Positions 52,162-61,376 of a stretch of DNA of 64,000 bases are shown here, piece by piece. Source of the DNA: Pseudomonadota bacterium (GTDB lineage: Bacteria > Desulfobacterota > Desulfovibrionia > Desulfovibrionales > Desulfovibrionaceae). The stretch covers positions 62,001-126,000 of the forward strand of contig JAEYDL010000018.1 in NCBI GenBank assembly GCA_023403845.1. The letters are read 5' to 3'. The notes under the pieces were generated by a model that made no database searches, was not told where the DNA came from, and saw nothing but the letters and a program-made list of their open reading frames with translations. How positions within the stretch are numbered: the first letter of the stretch is position 1; each line of letters opens with the position of its first letter. Position numbers and translations under genes: made by a program.

Positions 52162-53361
52162 ATGAGCCGTCCCGAGTCCGCCGCCGTCCCTGATCCGACA
52201 TCTCCAGCCGGGTTCCCGAAATTGCAGGTCGCCATTTCGGGAACCCGGTTGTGCGTGCGTTTCACAGGGGACTGGCGGCTTGACGCCGTGCCCGGGCCAG
52301 CGGCCGAACGGGCGCTGCGCAGCGCCGAACAACAGGCCGTGTCGGCGCTCGCTCCGGGAAGCGGCATTTCCGAACTTGAGCTGGACGGCGAAAAGCTGGG
52401 AAGCTGGGACAGCAGCGTTCTGGTTCCCGCCGCCCGGCTTACAGCTCTGGCCAGAGAAACGGGCATCACCGTTCATGACGAAAAACTGCCGCAGGGCGTG
52501 CGCAATCTGACCGCTCTGGCCCTTGCGGTTCCGCCCAACAAGAACGCCCGCCGAAAAATCGTTTCCGAATCGCTGTTCTCCCGCATCGGCGGCTTTTTTC
52601 TTTCTCTTCCCGCTTCGGTTTCCCGCGTGCTCGCCTTTCTTGGGGAACTGGTGCTCTGTTTCGGACGTCTGGTCAGCGGGCGTTCAGGCTGTACGCGGGC
52701 CAACGTCTGGCTGAGCATTCAGGAAAGCGGCGCGGAGGCGCTGCCCATCGTCTCCCTGATCAGTCTGCTGGTCGGGCTGATTCTGGCGTTCGTAGGCGTC
52801 ATCCAGCTCAGCATGTTCGGAGCACAGATCTACGTCTCCAGCCTTGTGGCCGTGGGCATGACCCGGATCATGGGAGCCATCATGACCGGCATCATCCTCG
52901 CCGGTCGTACCGGAGCTTCCTATGCGGCGGTCATCGGCACCATGCAGGTCAACGAGGAAATCGACGCTCTGAACACCCTCGGCGTTCCCCCTTCCGACTA
53001 TCTGGTCATGCCGCGCCTCATAGCGCTGACCATCATGACGCCGCTCCTCGTGCTCTATGCCGACTTCATGGGCATCGTGGGCGGCTTTCTCGTGGGCGTG
53101 GGCGTTCTCGGCCTTGACCCCATGGAATACTATACCTTCACCCAGAAAGGCTTTAATCTGAACAATCTCTGGGTCGGCATGGTCCACGGTCTGGTTTTCG
53201 GCATGGTCATCTCGATCACCGGCTGCTATCAGGGGCTGAACTGCGGGCGCAACGCCGAAGCGGTCGGACGCGCGACGACCTCGGCCGTCGTGTATTCCAT
53301 CGTCGGCATCGTTCTGGCCACAGCGGCCCTTACCCTGCTCTGCAACATACTGAAGATATGA
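52162..53361 (+). CDS. mlaE: MlaE-type phospholipid transport permease with N-terminal STAS-like domain
   Basis: The 399-aa protein has a STAS-like domain (about 20-120: LELDGEKLGSWDSSVLVPAARLTALAR), usually a separate MlaB subunit, fused to an MlaE permease (about 150-399) with VGLILAFVGVIQLSMFGA, AIMTGIILAGRTGASYAAVIGTMQVNEEIDALNTLGVPPSDYLVMPRL. It spans the inner membrane and moves phospholipids with MlaF and MlaD. It overlaps mlaF by 4 nt. Confidence 0.93.
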   Translation: MSRPESAAVPDPTSPAGFPKLQVAISGTRLCVRFTGDWRLDAVPGPAAERALRSAEQQAVSALAPGSGISELELDGEKLGSWDSSVLVPAARLTALARETGITVHDEKLPQGVRNLTALALAVPPNKNARRKIVSESLFSRIGGFFLSLPASVSRVLAFLGELVLCFGRLVSGRSGCTRANVWLSIQESGAEALPIVSLISLLVGLILAFVGVIQLSMFGAQIYVSSLVAVGMTRIMGAIMTGIILAGRTGASYAAVIGTMQVNEEIDALNTLGVPPSDYLVMPRLIALTIMTPLLVLYADFMGIVGGFLVGVGVLGLDPMEYYTFTQKGFNLNNLWVGMVHGLVFGMVISITGCYQGLNCGRNAEAVGRATTSAVVYSIVGIVLATAALTLLCNILKI

Positions 53362-54149
53362 ACACCGCCGCTCCCCTCATCACGGTCCAGGGACTGACCG
53401 TCGGCTACGGCAGCTACGTCGTCCAGCGGGATCTTGACTTCACCATCAACCGGCAGGACGTATTCATCATCATGGGACCGAGCGGATGCGGCAAGAGTTC
53501 GCTTCTGCGCGTGCTTGTAGGGTTGCTGCCTCCTGCGGCCGGACAGGTTCTCTATGACGGCACAGACTTCTGGGCGCAGAATGAGACGCAACGGCAGGCG
53601 ATGCTCCGCCGGGTGGGGCTGCTCTTCCAGAGCGGAGCTCTCTGGAGTTCCATGACTCTCGCCGAAAACGTGGGGCTGCCCCTGCAACGTTACACAAAAC
53701 TCTCTCCGGCGGCCATTCGCGAGCAGACGTCGCTCAAGCTCTCGCTGGTGGGCCTTGCCGGATTCGAGGATTTCTATCCTTCGGAAATCAGCGGCGGCAT
53801 GCGCAAGCGCGCAGGCCTTGCCAGGGCTCTGGCTCTTGACCCCGAAATAGTTTTCTTTGACGAACCTTCGGCGGGTCTGGACCCGGTAAGCGCGGCCCTG
53901 CTCGACGAACTTATTCTCGAACTCAAGGAAAATCTCAAAATGACGGTGGTCGTGGTCACTCACGATCTGGACAGCATCTTCACCATCGGCAACAACAGCG
54001 TATTCCTCGACGCGGCGACGCACACCATGCTCACCGGCGGGGACCCGCATATCCTGCGCACCGATCCCGCGCATCCGGACGTGGTTCGCTTCCTGAACCG
54101 GGGCCGCGAACCCGGAGAAGGCGGGAACCGACAAGGACGCACACCATGA
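53358..54149 (+). CDS. mlaF: MlaF-type phospholipid transport ATPase
   Basis: The 263-aa ATPase has Walker A GPSGCGKSSLLR, a Q-loop FQSGALWSSM, signature ISGGMRKRAGLARAL, Walker B IVFFDEPSAGLDPVSA and H-loop VVTHDLDSI. It drives MlaE. The stop overlaps the next start (ATGA). Confidence 0.94.
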   Translation: MNTAAPLITVQGLTVGYGSYVVQRDLDFTINRQDVFIIMGPSGCGKSSLLRVLVGLLPPAAGQVLYDGTDFWAQNETQRQAMLRRVGLLFQSGALWSSMTLAENVGLPLQRYTKLSPAAIREQTSLKLSLVGLAGFEDFYPSEISGGMRKRAGLARALALDPEIVFFDEPSAGLDPVSAALLDELILELKENLKMTVVVVTHDLDSIFTIGNNSVFLDAATHTMLTGGDPHILRTDPAHPDVVRFLNRGREPGEGGNRQGRTP

Positions 54150-55114
54150 GCAAATCCGCCAACAAGACAGTCATCGGGGCCTTTGTGGCCGGGGCGCTGG
54201 CTCTTCTGTTCCTCGCCATCGCCGTTTTCGGCTCCGGACGACTTTTTCAGAGCAGCACGCGCTATGTTCTGTTTTTTGATTCGTCGATCAAGGGCCTTTC
54301 TCTGGGTTCCCCGGTCATGTTCAGGGGCGTTCCCGTGGGGCGGGTTGTGGAAATTCAGCTCACCGGCAACCTCCGCGACATGGTCTTTCAGACCCCGGTG
54401 TTCATCGAACTGGACCAGAAGTCCGAAAAATCCATCGTGGGAGCCGAAGACTCCATCTCCGACGAGCAGTATCTGGACCGGCTCATCGCTCACGGGTTGC
54501 GCGCCAGTCTGGCCAATCAGAGCTTGCTCACCGGCCAGCTTCTGGTGGAACTGAACTTCTATTCTCCCAACGAGCTGTCCTCCCATATCGACAGGACGAG
54601 GCGTTACGCGGGGGTGCTGGAAATTCCCACCATTCCCTCCAAGCTGGACGACATCATGCAAAAGGCCTTCAAGCTGCCTTACGAGCAGATCACGGCCAAC
54701 ATTCTGAGCATCACCGAGGAGCTGGACAAGCTGCTGAAATCTTCGGACCTGCTGCAGATCGCCCACAAGACGAATACCCTGCTTGATCAGCTCGACGGAC
54801 TTGCCCGGGATATGAACGCCACGCTTAAGGATGTGCGCGCCCTGACCACGCCGTATGCCCGACTGGCCGCCACCACGGAAAAACGGGTTGACGCCACGCT
54901 GGACGAGGCCACCCGTTTCCTTCAAACCGTAAACGGCGTCGCCGAGGAAGCCAGACGCACGATGGCGGACGCCCGCGCCGTCCTCAACAAGAACAGCCCC
55001 ACGGTCCTCGAACTGAATCAGGCCATCCGGGAAATCACCGACAGCGCCCGTGCCGTCCGCGTGCTCGCCAACACGCTGGAACGCAACCCTGAATCCCTCC
55101 TGCGCGGCAAGTAG
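54146..55114 (+). CDS. mlaD: MlaD-type MCE-domain protein
   Basis: The 322-aa protein has one N-terminal membrane helix (about 8-28), a MCE domain (about 38-125: RYVLFFDSSIKGLSLGSPVMFRGVPVGRVVEIQL), then a long helical tail (about 150-320) longer than in E. coli MlaD, which may form a tunnel-like hexamer as in PqiB/YebT. It binds lipids in the periplasm and hands them on. It is followed 20 nt later by a PqiC-like lipoprotein. Confidence 0.92.
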   Translation: MSKSANKTVIGAFVAGALALLFLAIAVFGSGRLFQSSTRYVLFFDSSIKGLSLGSPVMFRGVPVGRVVEIQLTGNLRDMVFQTPVFIELDQKSEKSIVGAEDSISDEQYLDRLIAHGLRASLANQSLLTGQLLVELNFYSPNELSSHIDRTRRYAGVLEIPTIPSKLDDIMQKAFKLPYEQITANILSITEELDKLLKSSDLLQIAHKTNTLLDQLDGLARDMNATLKDVRALTTPYARLAATTEKRVDATLDEATRFLQTVNGVAEEARRTMADARAVLNKNSPTVLELNQAIREITDSARAVRVLANTLERNPESLLRGK

Positions 55115-55134
55115 GCCGCATGCAAGGATCCGCC

Positions 55135-55722
55135 ATGAAAACAACAGCCCTTTTTCTGCTCTGCCTTGCCCTACTCATCGGGGGGTGCAGCTCTCTGGGA
55201 CGAAGCCCCCGTCCGGACTTCTACATGCTTTCTTCCCCGGCCGAAGCCCATATTCCGCACGAAAGGAACATCACGACCGGTCCTCGCGTGGCCGTCGGGC
55301 CGGTTACCATTCCAGGCTACCTCGACCGTCCGCAGCTTTTCGTCCGCGAAGGCAACAGCGTGAATGTCCGTCTGGAGGAATTCAATCAGTGGAGCGAGCC
55401 TTTGGGCGACGGCATAACGCGCGTGTTGTGCGATGCCGCCACCATGCGGCTGGCTTCCCGAAACGGGACAGCCTTTCCCCTGCGAGCCGCCCTGCAGCCG
55501 CAGTGGCGGATCTCCGTGGACATAGCCCGGCTGGACGGCGCACCAGGCGAAGACGTCATTCTTGATGCGGGCTGGAGCCTTAACGACGAACAGGGCAACA
55601 TCGTCCGATCCGGACGGTTTACCCGTCGCATCCCGGCCGGAGACGACCTTTCCAGCATGGTGGAGGCCTGCAGCACGCTGCTTGCCCGCTTCGGGGCCGA
55701 GCTGGGAGCGATGATCCCCTGA
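55135..55722 (+). CDS. PqiC-like ABC-type transport auxiliary lipoprotein
   Basis: The 195-aa protein has a lipoprotein signal (LFLLCLALLIGGC, lipidated at about Cys19). The mature part follows the PqiC/DUF330 pattern (FYMLSS, RVAVGPVTIPGYLDRPQLFVREGNSVNVRLEEFNQWSEPLGDGITRVL, AGWSLNDEQGNIVRSGRF). PqiC sits in the outer membrane and links MCE transporters to it. ATG has AAGGA upstream. It closes the grpE-mla operon. Confidence 0.85.
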   Translation: MKTTALFLLCLALLIGGCSSLGRSPRPDFYMLSSPAEAHIPHERNITTGPRVAVGPVTIPGYLDRPQLFVREGNSVNVRLEEFNQWSEPLGDGITRVLCDAATMRLASRNGTAFPLRAALQPQWRISVDIARLDGAPGEDVILDAGWSLNDEQGNIVRSGRFTRRIPAGDDLSSMVEACSTLLARFGAELGAMIP

Positions 55723-55843
55723 TCCGGACCCCGCACCGCTTCTTCGACCATGCCGCGTTCCGGATTTCGACATGCAGAATCCAGAACGTTCCGTTTCCAT
55801 CGACGACCTCTCCGGGAAAGTTCCTTCCCGGCCATCCGGAACA

Positions 55844-55859
55844 TGTGACCGGCATCACG
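55844..55859. promoter_or_regulatory. CRP/FNR-family site (HcpR-like) upstream of frdX
   Basis: TGTGA-CCGGCA-TCACG matches TGTGA-N6-TCACA with one change. A -10-like TATGGA at 55884-55889 puts the site centre about 40-45 bp upstream of the likely start, a class II activator position. In Desulfovibrio, HcpR, a CRP/FNR-family regulator of nitrosative stress genes, controls hcp and frdX via such a site. Confidence 0.65.
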
Positions 55860-55912
55860 GAAACATGTTCATTTTCCCGCCAGTATGGACGTATCATCCA
55901 CCGGAGGTTGCT

Positions 55913-56617
55913 ATGACTCAATTCCGAGACATCATTGAAATAGACGCCGAACGCTGCGACGGCTGCGGCCAGTGTGTTCTGGACTGCGCCGAAGGCGCCA
56001 TCGCCATCGTTGACGGCAAGGCGAAAGTCGTTTCCGAGAGCTTTTGCGACGGACTGGGTGCCTGTCTTTCCGGGTGTCCCCAAAACGCGCTGACCATTGT
56101 CCGGCGAGAAGCCCCCGCTTTCGACGAAGAGGCGGCCATGCGTCATGTCGCCTCCCTCTCCGGGAAAAAGGCAGGATGTCCGGGAACGACCGTACGCCCA
56201 TTTTCCACTCCCGGGGAACGGGCGGCCGGACTCCTTGCTCCAGCGGCGCATACCTGGCCGCTGAAGCTCAGACTCGCCCCCGCAGGAGCTCCCTTTCTCA
56301 AGGGGGCTGATCTGTTGCTTGCCGCAGACTGCTCGGGAGCTGCCTCTCCCCGCTTTCATGAACTGGCCGAGGGCCGAGTTCCCTTGATCGTCTGTCCGAA
56401 ATTTGAAGTTCGCGCGGAGGTGGAAGCCAGGCTGCATGAAATTCTTGCAGTCGGTCGGCCACGCAGCCTGACTGCCCTGCGCATGGAAGTTCCCTGCTGC
56501 CGTGGGACGGTTGCCCTGAGCGAAACCCTTGCCCGGAAATTCGATATCCCCTTTCAGGAATACATGATGCGCTGCGACGGCACACTGCTTGCCGTCCGGA
56601 CCGGGGCTTCAGCCTGA
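55913..56617 (+). CDS. frdX: FrdX-like 4Fe-4S ferredoxin protein
   Basis: The 234-aa protein has DIIEIDAERCDGCGQCVLDCAEGAIAIVDGKAK with one regular CxxCxxCxxxC motif (CDGCGQCVLDC) and a second, irregular CX5CX3CP motif (CDGLGACLSGCP), followed by a helical/beta C-terminal region (about 100-234). It resembles FrdX, the electron carrier usually found with the hybrid cluster protein Hcp in nitrosative stress defence. No hcp gene is adjacent here. ATG follows GGAGG. It is separated from pqiC by 190 nt and has its own likely promoter. Confidence 0.82.
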   Translation: MTQFRDIIEIDAERCDGCGQCVLDCAEGAIAIVDGKAKVVSESFCDGLGACLSGCPQNALTIVRREAPAFDEEAAMRHVASLSGKKAGCPGTTVRPFSTPGERAAGLLAPAAHTWPLKLRLAPAGAPFLKGADLLLAADCSGAASPRFHELAEGRVPLIVCPKFEVRAEVEARLHEILAVGRPRSLTALRMEVPCCRGTVALSETLARKFDIPFQEYMMRCDGTLLAVRTGASA

Positions 56618-56718
56618 GGCGTCCTGCACGTCCGGCATGTTCCCGGTCATACGACGACGCGAGAGTATGACCATACCGCGTTTCGCCGTACGGACGGCGA
56701 TCCCCCTGAAAGGCAGAA

Positions 56719-56748
56719 GACCTCCCGAGACGAAAGTCTCGGGAGGTC
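56719..56748. terminator. Bidirectional stem-loop between frdX and the efflux operon
   Basis: GACCTCCCGAGAC-GAAA-GTCTCGGGAGGTC is a perfect 13-bp stem with a tetraloop. TTCCTGT follows on plus and TTCTGCC on minus. Confidence 0.8.
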
Positions 56749-56771
56749 TTCCTGTCGCCAGAAACGATTTT

Positions 56772-58190
56772 CTACTCCTTCCATCCGCCCCCAAGGGCCT
56801 TATACAGCTGAATCTGGTTCAGCTCCCGGCTGGCCCGGACGGAAATGAGATCAAGCTGCGAATTATACATGGACCGCTGGGAATCCAGTACGTTCAGATA
56901 GCTGTCGACCCCCCGGTTGTACCTCTCGCGGGAGAGCCGGTAGGCCTCGGAGGTCGCCTCAGTCAGGGAAAGCTGGGCGTTATACTGATCGAGCAGAGAC
57001 TTGCGCAAGACCAGTGAATCCGCGACTTCACGGAAGGCCGACTGAATGGCCTTTTCGTAATTGGCCACGGCAATGGCCTTGTCCGTCTCGGATACACGCA
57101 GGTTGGCAAGATTCCGTCCTCCCTCGAAAACAGGCAGACTGATCTTGGGAATGAAGCTCCACATGCCGGTACCGCCGTCAAAGAGATCAGACAATTCCGC
57201 GCTGCCCGTCCCGTAGGAGGCGCTCAGGGTAATGCGCGGGAAAAAATTCGCCCGCGCAGCGCCGATATTGGCATTGGCGGCCTTGAGCTGATGTTCCGCC
57301 TGCAAAATATCCGGTCGCTGGAGCAGAACTTCCGATGGAAGGCCGACCGGGATCTCTCCCCACGGGGGCAGCTCGCTCAATGAGCGGGCGGGCAGCATTT
57401 CAGACGTAACAGGTGTGCCCACAAGCAAGGTCAAAGCCGTCGTATCCTGTTCCACCTGACCGGAATAACGAGCGATATTCACTCTTGCCGTATCCACGCT
57501 GGTCTGTGCCTGCCTCAGATCCAGCTCCGAGGAAACGCCCACGTCATAGCGGCGTCTGATCATCTCATAGGAGGCTCGCTGGCTGTCCAGCGTCTCCGAA
57601 GAAACGGCCAGCAGCTCGCGGTCGGCAACCAGCGTCAGATAGGCCTGAGCCACTTCGGAGACAAGGCTGATCTGGGCGCTCCTGAAAGCCTCCTCGGTGG
57701 CGAGGTATTCCTCAAGAGCCTGATCCTTCAGACTGCGGATGCGTCCGAAGAAGTCCAGTTCATAACTGGAGATCCCCACGCTTGCCGTCTGCGTGCGGGA
57801 TACGGACGCGCGTCCCGTATTGGACAGCCCGGCGGGCGTCCCCTGATTCGAGGACTGGCCCGTTCCTTCCACGCCGGGCAGCAGATCCGCCCGTTGTATC
57901 TGATACATGCCGCGCGCCCGTTCGATATTCAGGGCGGCGACGCGCAGATCACGGTTGTTGGCAAGCGCCGTCTCGATTAGTTTCTGCAGGTGCGGGTCCG
58001 TGAAGAACACGCGCCACCCGGTATCCGCCGCGGATAGGCTCCCGACCGGGGCCAGGTCCTTTTTCTCAAGCATGGCGGCGGCCGGCCATGTCTGCGCCAC
58101 TGGAGCCTCCGGGCGCAGATACTCCGGGGCCATGGTGCACCCCGAAAGTATGGCGGCGACCCCCAGAACCGCAAGGGGTTTCATCATCAT
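56772..58190 (-). CDS. Outer membrane efflux lipoprotein (NodT/OprM type) of an RND pump
   Basis: The 472-aa protein has a lipobox (LGVAAILSGC, Cys at about 18) and two OEP repeats of long helices (FTDPHLQKLIETALANNRDLRVAALNIERARG; ALDLRQAQTSVDTARV; and near the end LSRERYNRGVDSYLNVLDSQRSMYNSQLDLI). It forms a trimeric outer membrane duct. ATG overlaps the RND pump stop by 4 nt. Confidence 0.94.
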   Translation of the reverse strand: MMMKPLAVLGVAAILSGCTMAPEYLRPEAPVAQTWPAAAMLEKKDLAPVGSLSAADTGWRVFFTDPHLQKLIETALANNRDLRVAALNIERARGMYQIQRADLLPGVEGTGQSSNQGTPAGLSNTGRASVSRTQTASVGISSYELDFFGRIRSLKDQALEEYLATEEAFRSAQISLVSEVAQAYLTLVADRELLAVSSETLDSQRASYEMIRRRYDVGVSSELDLRQAQTSVDTARVNIARYSGQVEQDTTALTLLVGTPVTSEMLPARSLSELPPWGEIPVGLPSEVLLQRPDILQAEHQLKAANANIGAARANFFPRITLSASYGTGSAELSDLFDGGTGMWSFIPKISLPVFEGGRNLANLRVSETDKAIAVANYEKAIQSAFREVADSLVLRKSLLDQYNAQLSLTEATSEAYRLSRERYNRGVDSYLNVLDSQRSMYNSQLDLISVRASRELNQIQLYKALGGGWKE

Positions 58191-61100
58191 GAACTTGCTC
58201 CTTCGTTTTCAGTCCGGGTCGATTTGGCCCAGCGCCGGCTCCCGCGCTTCTTTCTCCTGAACTTCAGAGAAAAGATGCTGGTCACCACGACGAAAAACAC
58301 TGGAATGTAGAAAATGCCCAGTGCGGTCGCCATGAACGTTCCGCCCATGACGCCGGTGCCGATGGCGTTCTGTCCGCCCGCGCCGGCTCCAGTGTTGATG
58401 GCCAGAGGCAGAATACCGAGCAGGAACGCCAGAGACGTCATCAGGATGGGCCGCAGACGCATGCGCGCCGCTTCCACTGTCGCCTCATAAAGCTCCTTGC
58501 CGCTGTCGTGCAGATCCTTGGCGAATTCAACGATCAGAATCGCGTTCTTCGCCGACAGGCCGATGACTGCAAGGAGGCCGATCTGAAAGTACACGTCATT
58601 GGACATGCCCCGCAAGTGAGCGGCGAGCAGGGCCCCGAACACGCCCAGCGGCACGACGAGAATGACGGCGAACGGCACTGACCAGCTCTCGTACAGGGCC
58701 GCAAGCGAGAGGAAAACAACCAGAATAGACAGGGCGTAAAGCATGGGGGCCTGCGAGCCGGACAAACGTTCCTGATAGGACAGTCCCGTCCACTCGTAAC
58801 CGATCCCATTGGGCAGCTGGGCGGCCATTTTTTCCATTTCCAGCATGGCGTCGCCCGAACTCACGCCGGGAGCGGGAGCGCCGAGAATTTCCACCGCCGG
58901 CACGCCGTTGTATCGTTCCAGACGGGAAGGTGCGTATTCCCACTTTACCGTAGCGAAGGAGGAGAAGGGCACCATTTCGCCCCTGGCGTTGCGGAAATAC
59001 CATTTTTCCATATCTTCCGGCGTCATACGGAACGGTGCATCGCCCTGAACATACACTTTCTTGACCCGGCCCTTGTCGAGGAAGTCGTCCGCGTAGGAGC
59101 TGCCCCATACCGTTGCCAGAGCCGTATTGATATCGCCGAGTGACAGATCAAGCGCTCCCGCCTTTTCACGATCAATGGTGATCCGCAGCTGCGGCTTGTC
59201 GTCCTGTCCGTTGGGACGCACGGCCACCAGCTTGGGATTCCTGGCGGCCATGCCCAGAAGCTGATTGCGCGCCTCTATGAGCGCCTCGTGTCCAAGTCCG
59301 CCTCTGTCCTGCAGCTCGAAGTCAAAGCCTGTAGCGTTGCCAAGCTCCATGATCGCCGGCGGAGCGAAGGCGAAGACCTGCGCATTGCGGATCTGGGAAA
59401 ACCGGGCCATGGCTCTGGCGGAAACGGCTCCCACCTTCAGGGAAGGATCCTGCCGCTGGTCCCAGTCCTTCAGCCGGACGAAGGCCATGCCGGCGTTCTG
59501 CCCGTTCCCCGCGAAACTGAAACCGATGACGCTCATCATGCTGTCGACGGCATCCTTTTCTTCCTCAAGAAAGTAGCGTTCCACCTGCTCCATGACCTTC
59601 AGGGAATCCTCATGCGTCGCTCCGGTGGGCAGCTGAATCTGGGCGAAAAGCATGCCCTGATCCTCATCGGGCAGGAAACCCGTAGGCAGGCGCATGAACA
59701 TGAACCCGAGCCCGGCAACAAGCAGGACATAGATGAGCATGATTCGCCTGGAGCGACGAATGATCCCCGATACGCCATTCTGATAACGCATGGTGGCGTT
59801 GTCGAACCAGCGGTTGAACCAGCCGAAGAATCCGTGTTGCGTGTGCGCGTGCTCCCCGGCGGCAGGCTTCAGAATCGTGGCGCACAGAGCAGGAGTAAGC
59901 ACGATGGCGACGATCACCGAGAGCGCCATGGCCGAGACGATGGTCACCGAGAACTGACGATAGATGACGCCTACGGAACCGCCGAAAAAGGCCATGGGCA
60001 CGAATACGGCAGACAGAACCATGGCGATGCCGACCAGAGCGCCCGTGATCTGATCCATGGACTTGCGGGTGGCCTCCTTGGGCGGAAGTCTGTCTTCGCT
60101 CATTACTCGTTCCACGTTTTCGACGACCACGATGGCGTCATCCACGAGCAGACCGATGGCGAGCACCACCGCGAACATGGTCAGGGTATTAATGGAATAG
60201 CCGAACGCCGCGAGCACGCCGAACGTCCCGAGCAGAACGACGGGCACGGCGATGGTCGGAATAAGCGTCGCGCGGAAATTCTGGAGAAACAGATACATGA
60301 CCAGAAAGACCAGCACGATGGCTTCGCCCAGCGTCTTCACCACCTCATGAATGGAAATCTCCACGAAGGGCGTCGTGTCGAAAGGTTCGACGAATTTCAG
60401 CCCCTGCGGGAAGAAAGGTTCCATCTCCTCAAGGAATGCCTTGGTTGTTTCGGCGGTTTCCAGAGCGTTGGCTCCGGTCGCCAGCTTGACGGCGATGCCG
60501 GCGGCGGGAGCGCCGTTATAACGGCTGAACACACTGTAACTTTCGCTGCCCAGTTCCACGCGGGCCACGTCACGCACCCGAATAAGGGAACCATCCGGAT
60601 TGGTACGCAGAATGATCGCGCCGAACTGCTCCGGTGTCTGCAGGCGTTCCTGCACGGAAATGCTCAGGTTGAGCTGCTGCCCCTCCACAAAAGGCGCCGC
60701 GCCGATCTGACCAGCGGATACCTGCGCATTCTGGGCATTGACGGCGTTGATCACGTCGCTCGGCATAAGCTTGTACTGGAGGAGCTTGTTGGGATCCAGC
60801 CAGATGCGCATGCCGTACTGGCTGCCGAACAGGGTCACTTCGCCCACTCCTGGCAGACGGCTGATCTGATCCTGAATGTTGGTCGCGATATAGTCGCCGA
60901 TGTCTGCGTTGTCCATGCTGTTGTCTTCGGACACGAACGCGTACACCTTCAGAAAGTTGGCCGCGCGCTTGGTCACGGAGATGCCCTGCCGCTGCACTTC
61001 CTGGGGAAGCAGCGGGGTGGCGAGCTGCAGCTTGTTCTGCACCTGCACCTGCGCGATGTCGGGATCAGCGTCGGCGCTGAAGGTCAGCGTGATTTCCACG

Positions 61101-61360
61101 CGTCCCGACGAATCGCTCGCTGAGGACATGTACAGCAGGTTGTCAATGCCGTTCATCTTCTGCTCGATCACCTGCGTGACGGTGTCCTGCAGCGTCTGTG
61201 CAGATGCGCCGGGATACTGCGCCACGATGCCGATAGTCGGCGGAGCGATGGACGGATATTGCGCGATGGGCAGGGACATGATCGAGAGCACGCCCGCCAG
61301 CATGATGAGAATGGCGATCACCCATGCAAAGACGGGACGATCAATGAAAAAACGTGCCAT
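58187..61360 (-). CDS. RND efflux pump, HAE1/AcrB type
   Basis: The 1057-aa trimeric inner membrane pump has 12 helices and the HAE1 signatures: RPVFAWVIAILIMLAG at the N-terminus, GLLVDDAIVVVENVERVM with the proton-relay Asp pair (about 406-407), and KNAILIVEFAKDL near 940. It exports hydrophobic drugs, bile salts or detergents using the proton motive force. It starts 16 nt after the adaptor gene and is coupled to the outer membrane factor. Confidence 0.96.
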   Translation of the reverse strand: MARFFIDRPVFAWVIAILIMLAGVLSIMSLPIAQYPSIAPPTIGIVAQYPGASAQTLQDTVTQVIEQKMNGIDNLLYMSSASDSSGRVEITLTFSADADPDIAQVQVQNKLQLATPLLPQEVQRQGISVTKRAANFLKVYAFVSEDNSMDNADIGDYIATNIQDQISRLPGVGEVTLFGSQYGMRIWLDPNKLLQYKLMPSDVINAVNAQNAQVSAGQIGAAPFVEGQQLNLSISVQERLQTPEQFGAIILRTNPDGSLIRVRDVARVELGSESYSVFSRYNGAPAAGIAVKLATGANALETAETTKAFLEEMEPFFPQGLKFVEPFDTTPFVEISIHEVVKTLGEAIVLVFLVMYLFLQNFRATLIPTIAVPVVLLGTFGVLAAFGYSINTLTMFAVVLAIGLLVDDAIVVVENVERVMSEDRLPPKEATRKSMDQITGALVGIAMVLSAVFVPMAFFGGSVGVIYRQFSVTIVSAMALSVIVAIVLTPALCATILKPAAGEHAHTQHGFFGWFNRWFDNATMRYQNGVSGIIRRSRRIMLIYVLLVAGLGFMFMRLPTGFLPDEDQGMLFAQIQLPTGATHEDSLKVMEQVERYFLEEEKDAVDSMMSVIGFSFAGNGQNAGMAFVRLKDWDQRQDPSLKVGAVSARAMARFSQIRNAQVFAFAPPAIMELGNATGFDFELQDRGGLGHEALIEARNQLLGMAARNPKLVAVRPNGQDDKPQLRITIDREKAGALDLSLGDINTALATVWGSSYADDFLDKGRVKKVYVQGDAPFRMTPEDMEKWYFRNARGEMVPFSSFATVKWEYAPSRLERYNGVPAVEILGAPAPGVSSGDAMLEMEKMAAQLPNGIGYEWTGLSYQERLSGSQAPMLYALSILVVFLSLAALYESWSVPFAVILVVPLGVFGALLAAHLRGMSNDVYFQIGLLAVIGLSAKNAILIVEFAKDLHDSGKELYEATVEAARMRLRPILMTSLAFLLGILPLAINTGAGAGGQNAIGTGVMGGTFMATALGIFYIPVFFVVVTSIFSLKFRRKKRGSRRWAKSTRTENEGASS

Positions 61361-61376
61361 GAGGCTTCACCTGTGC

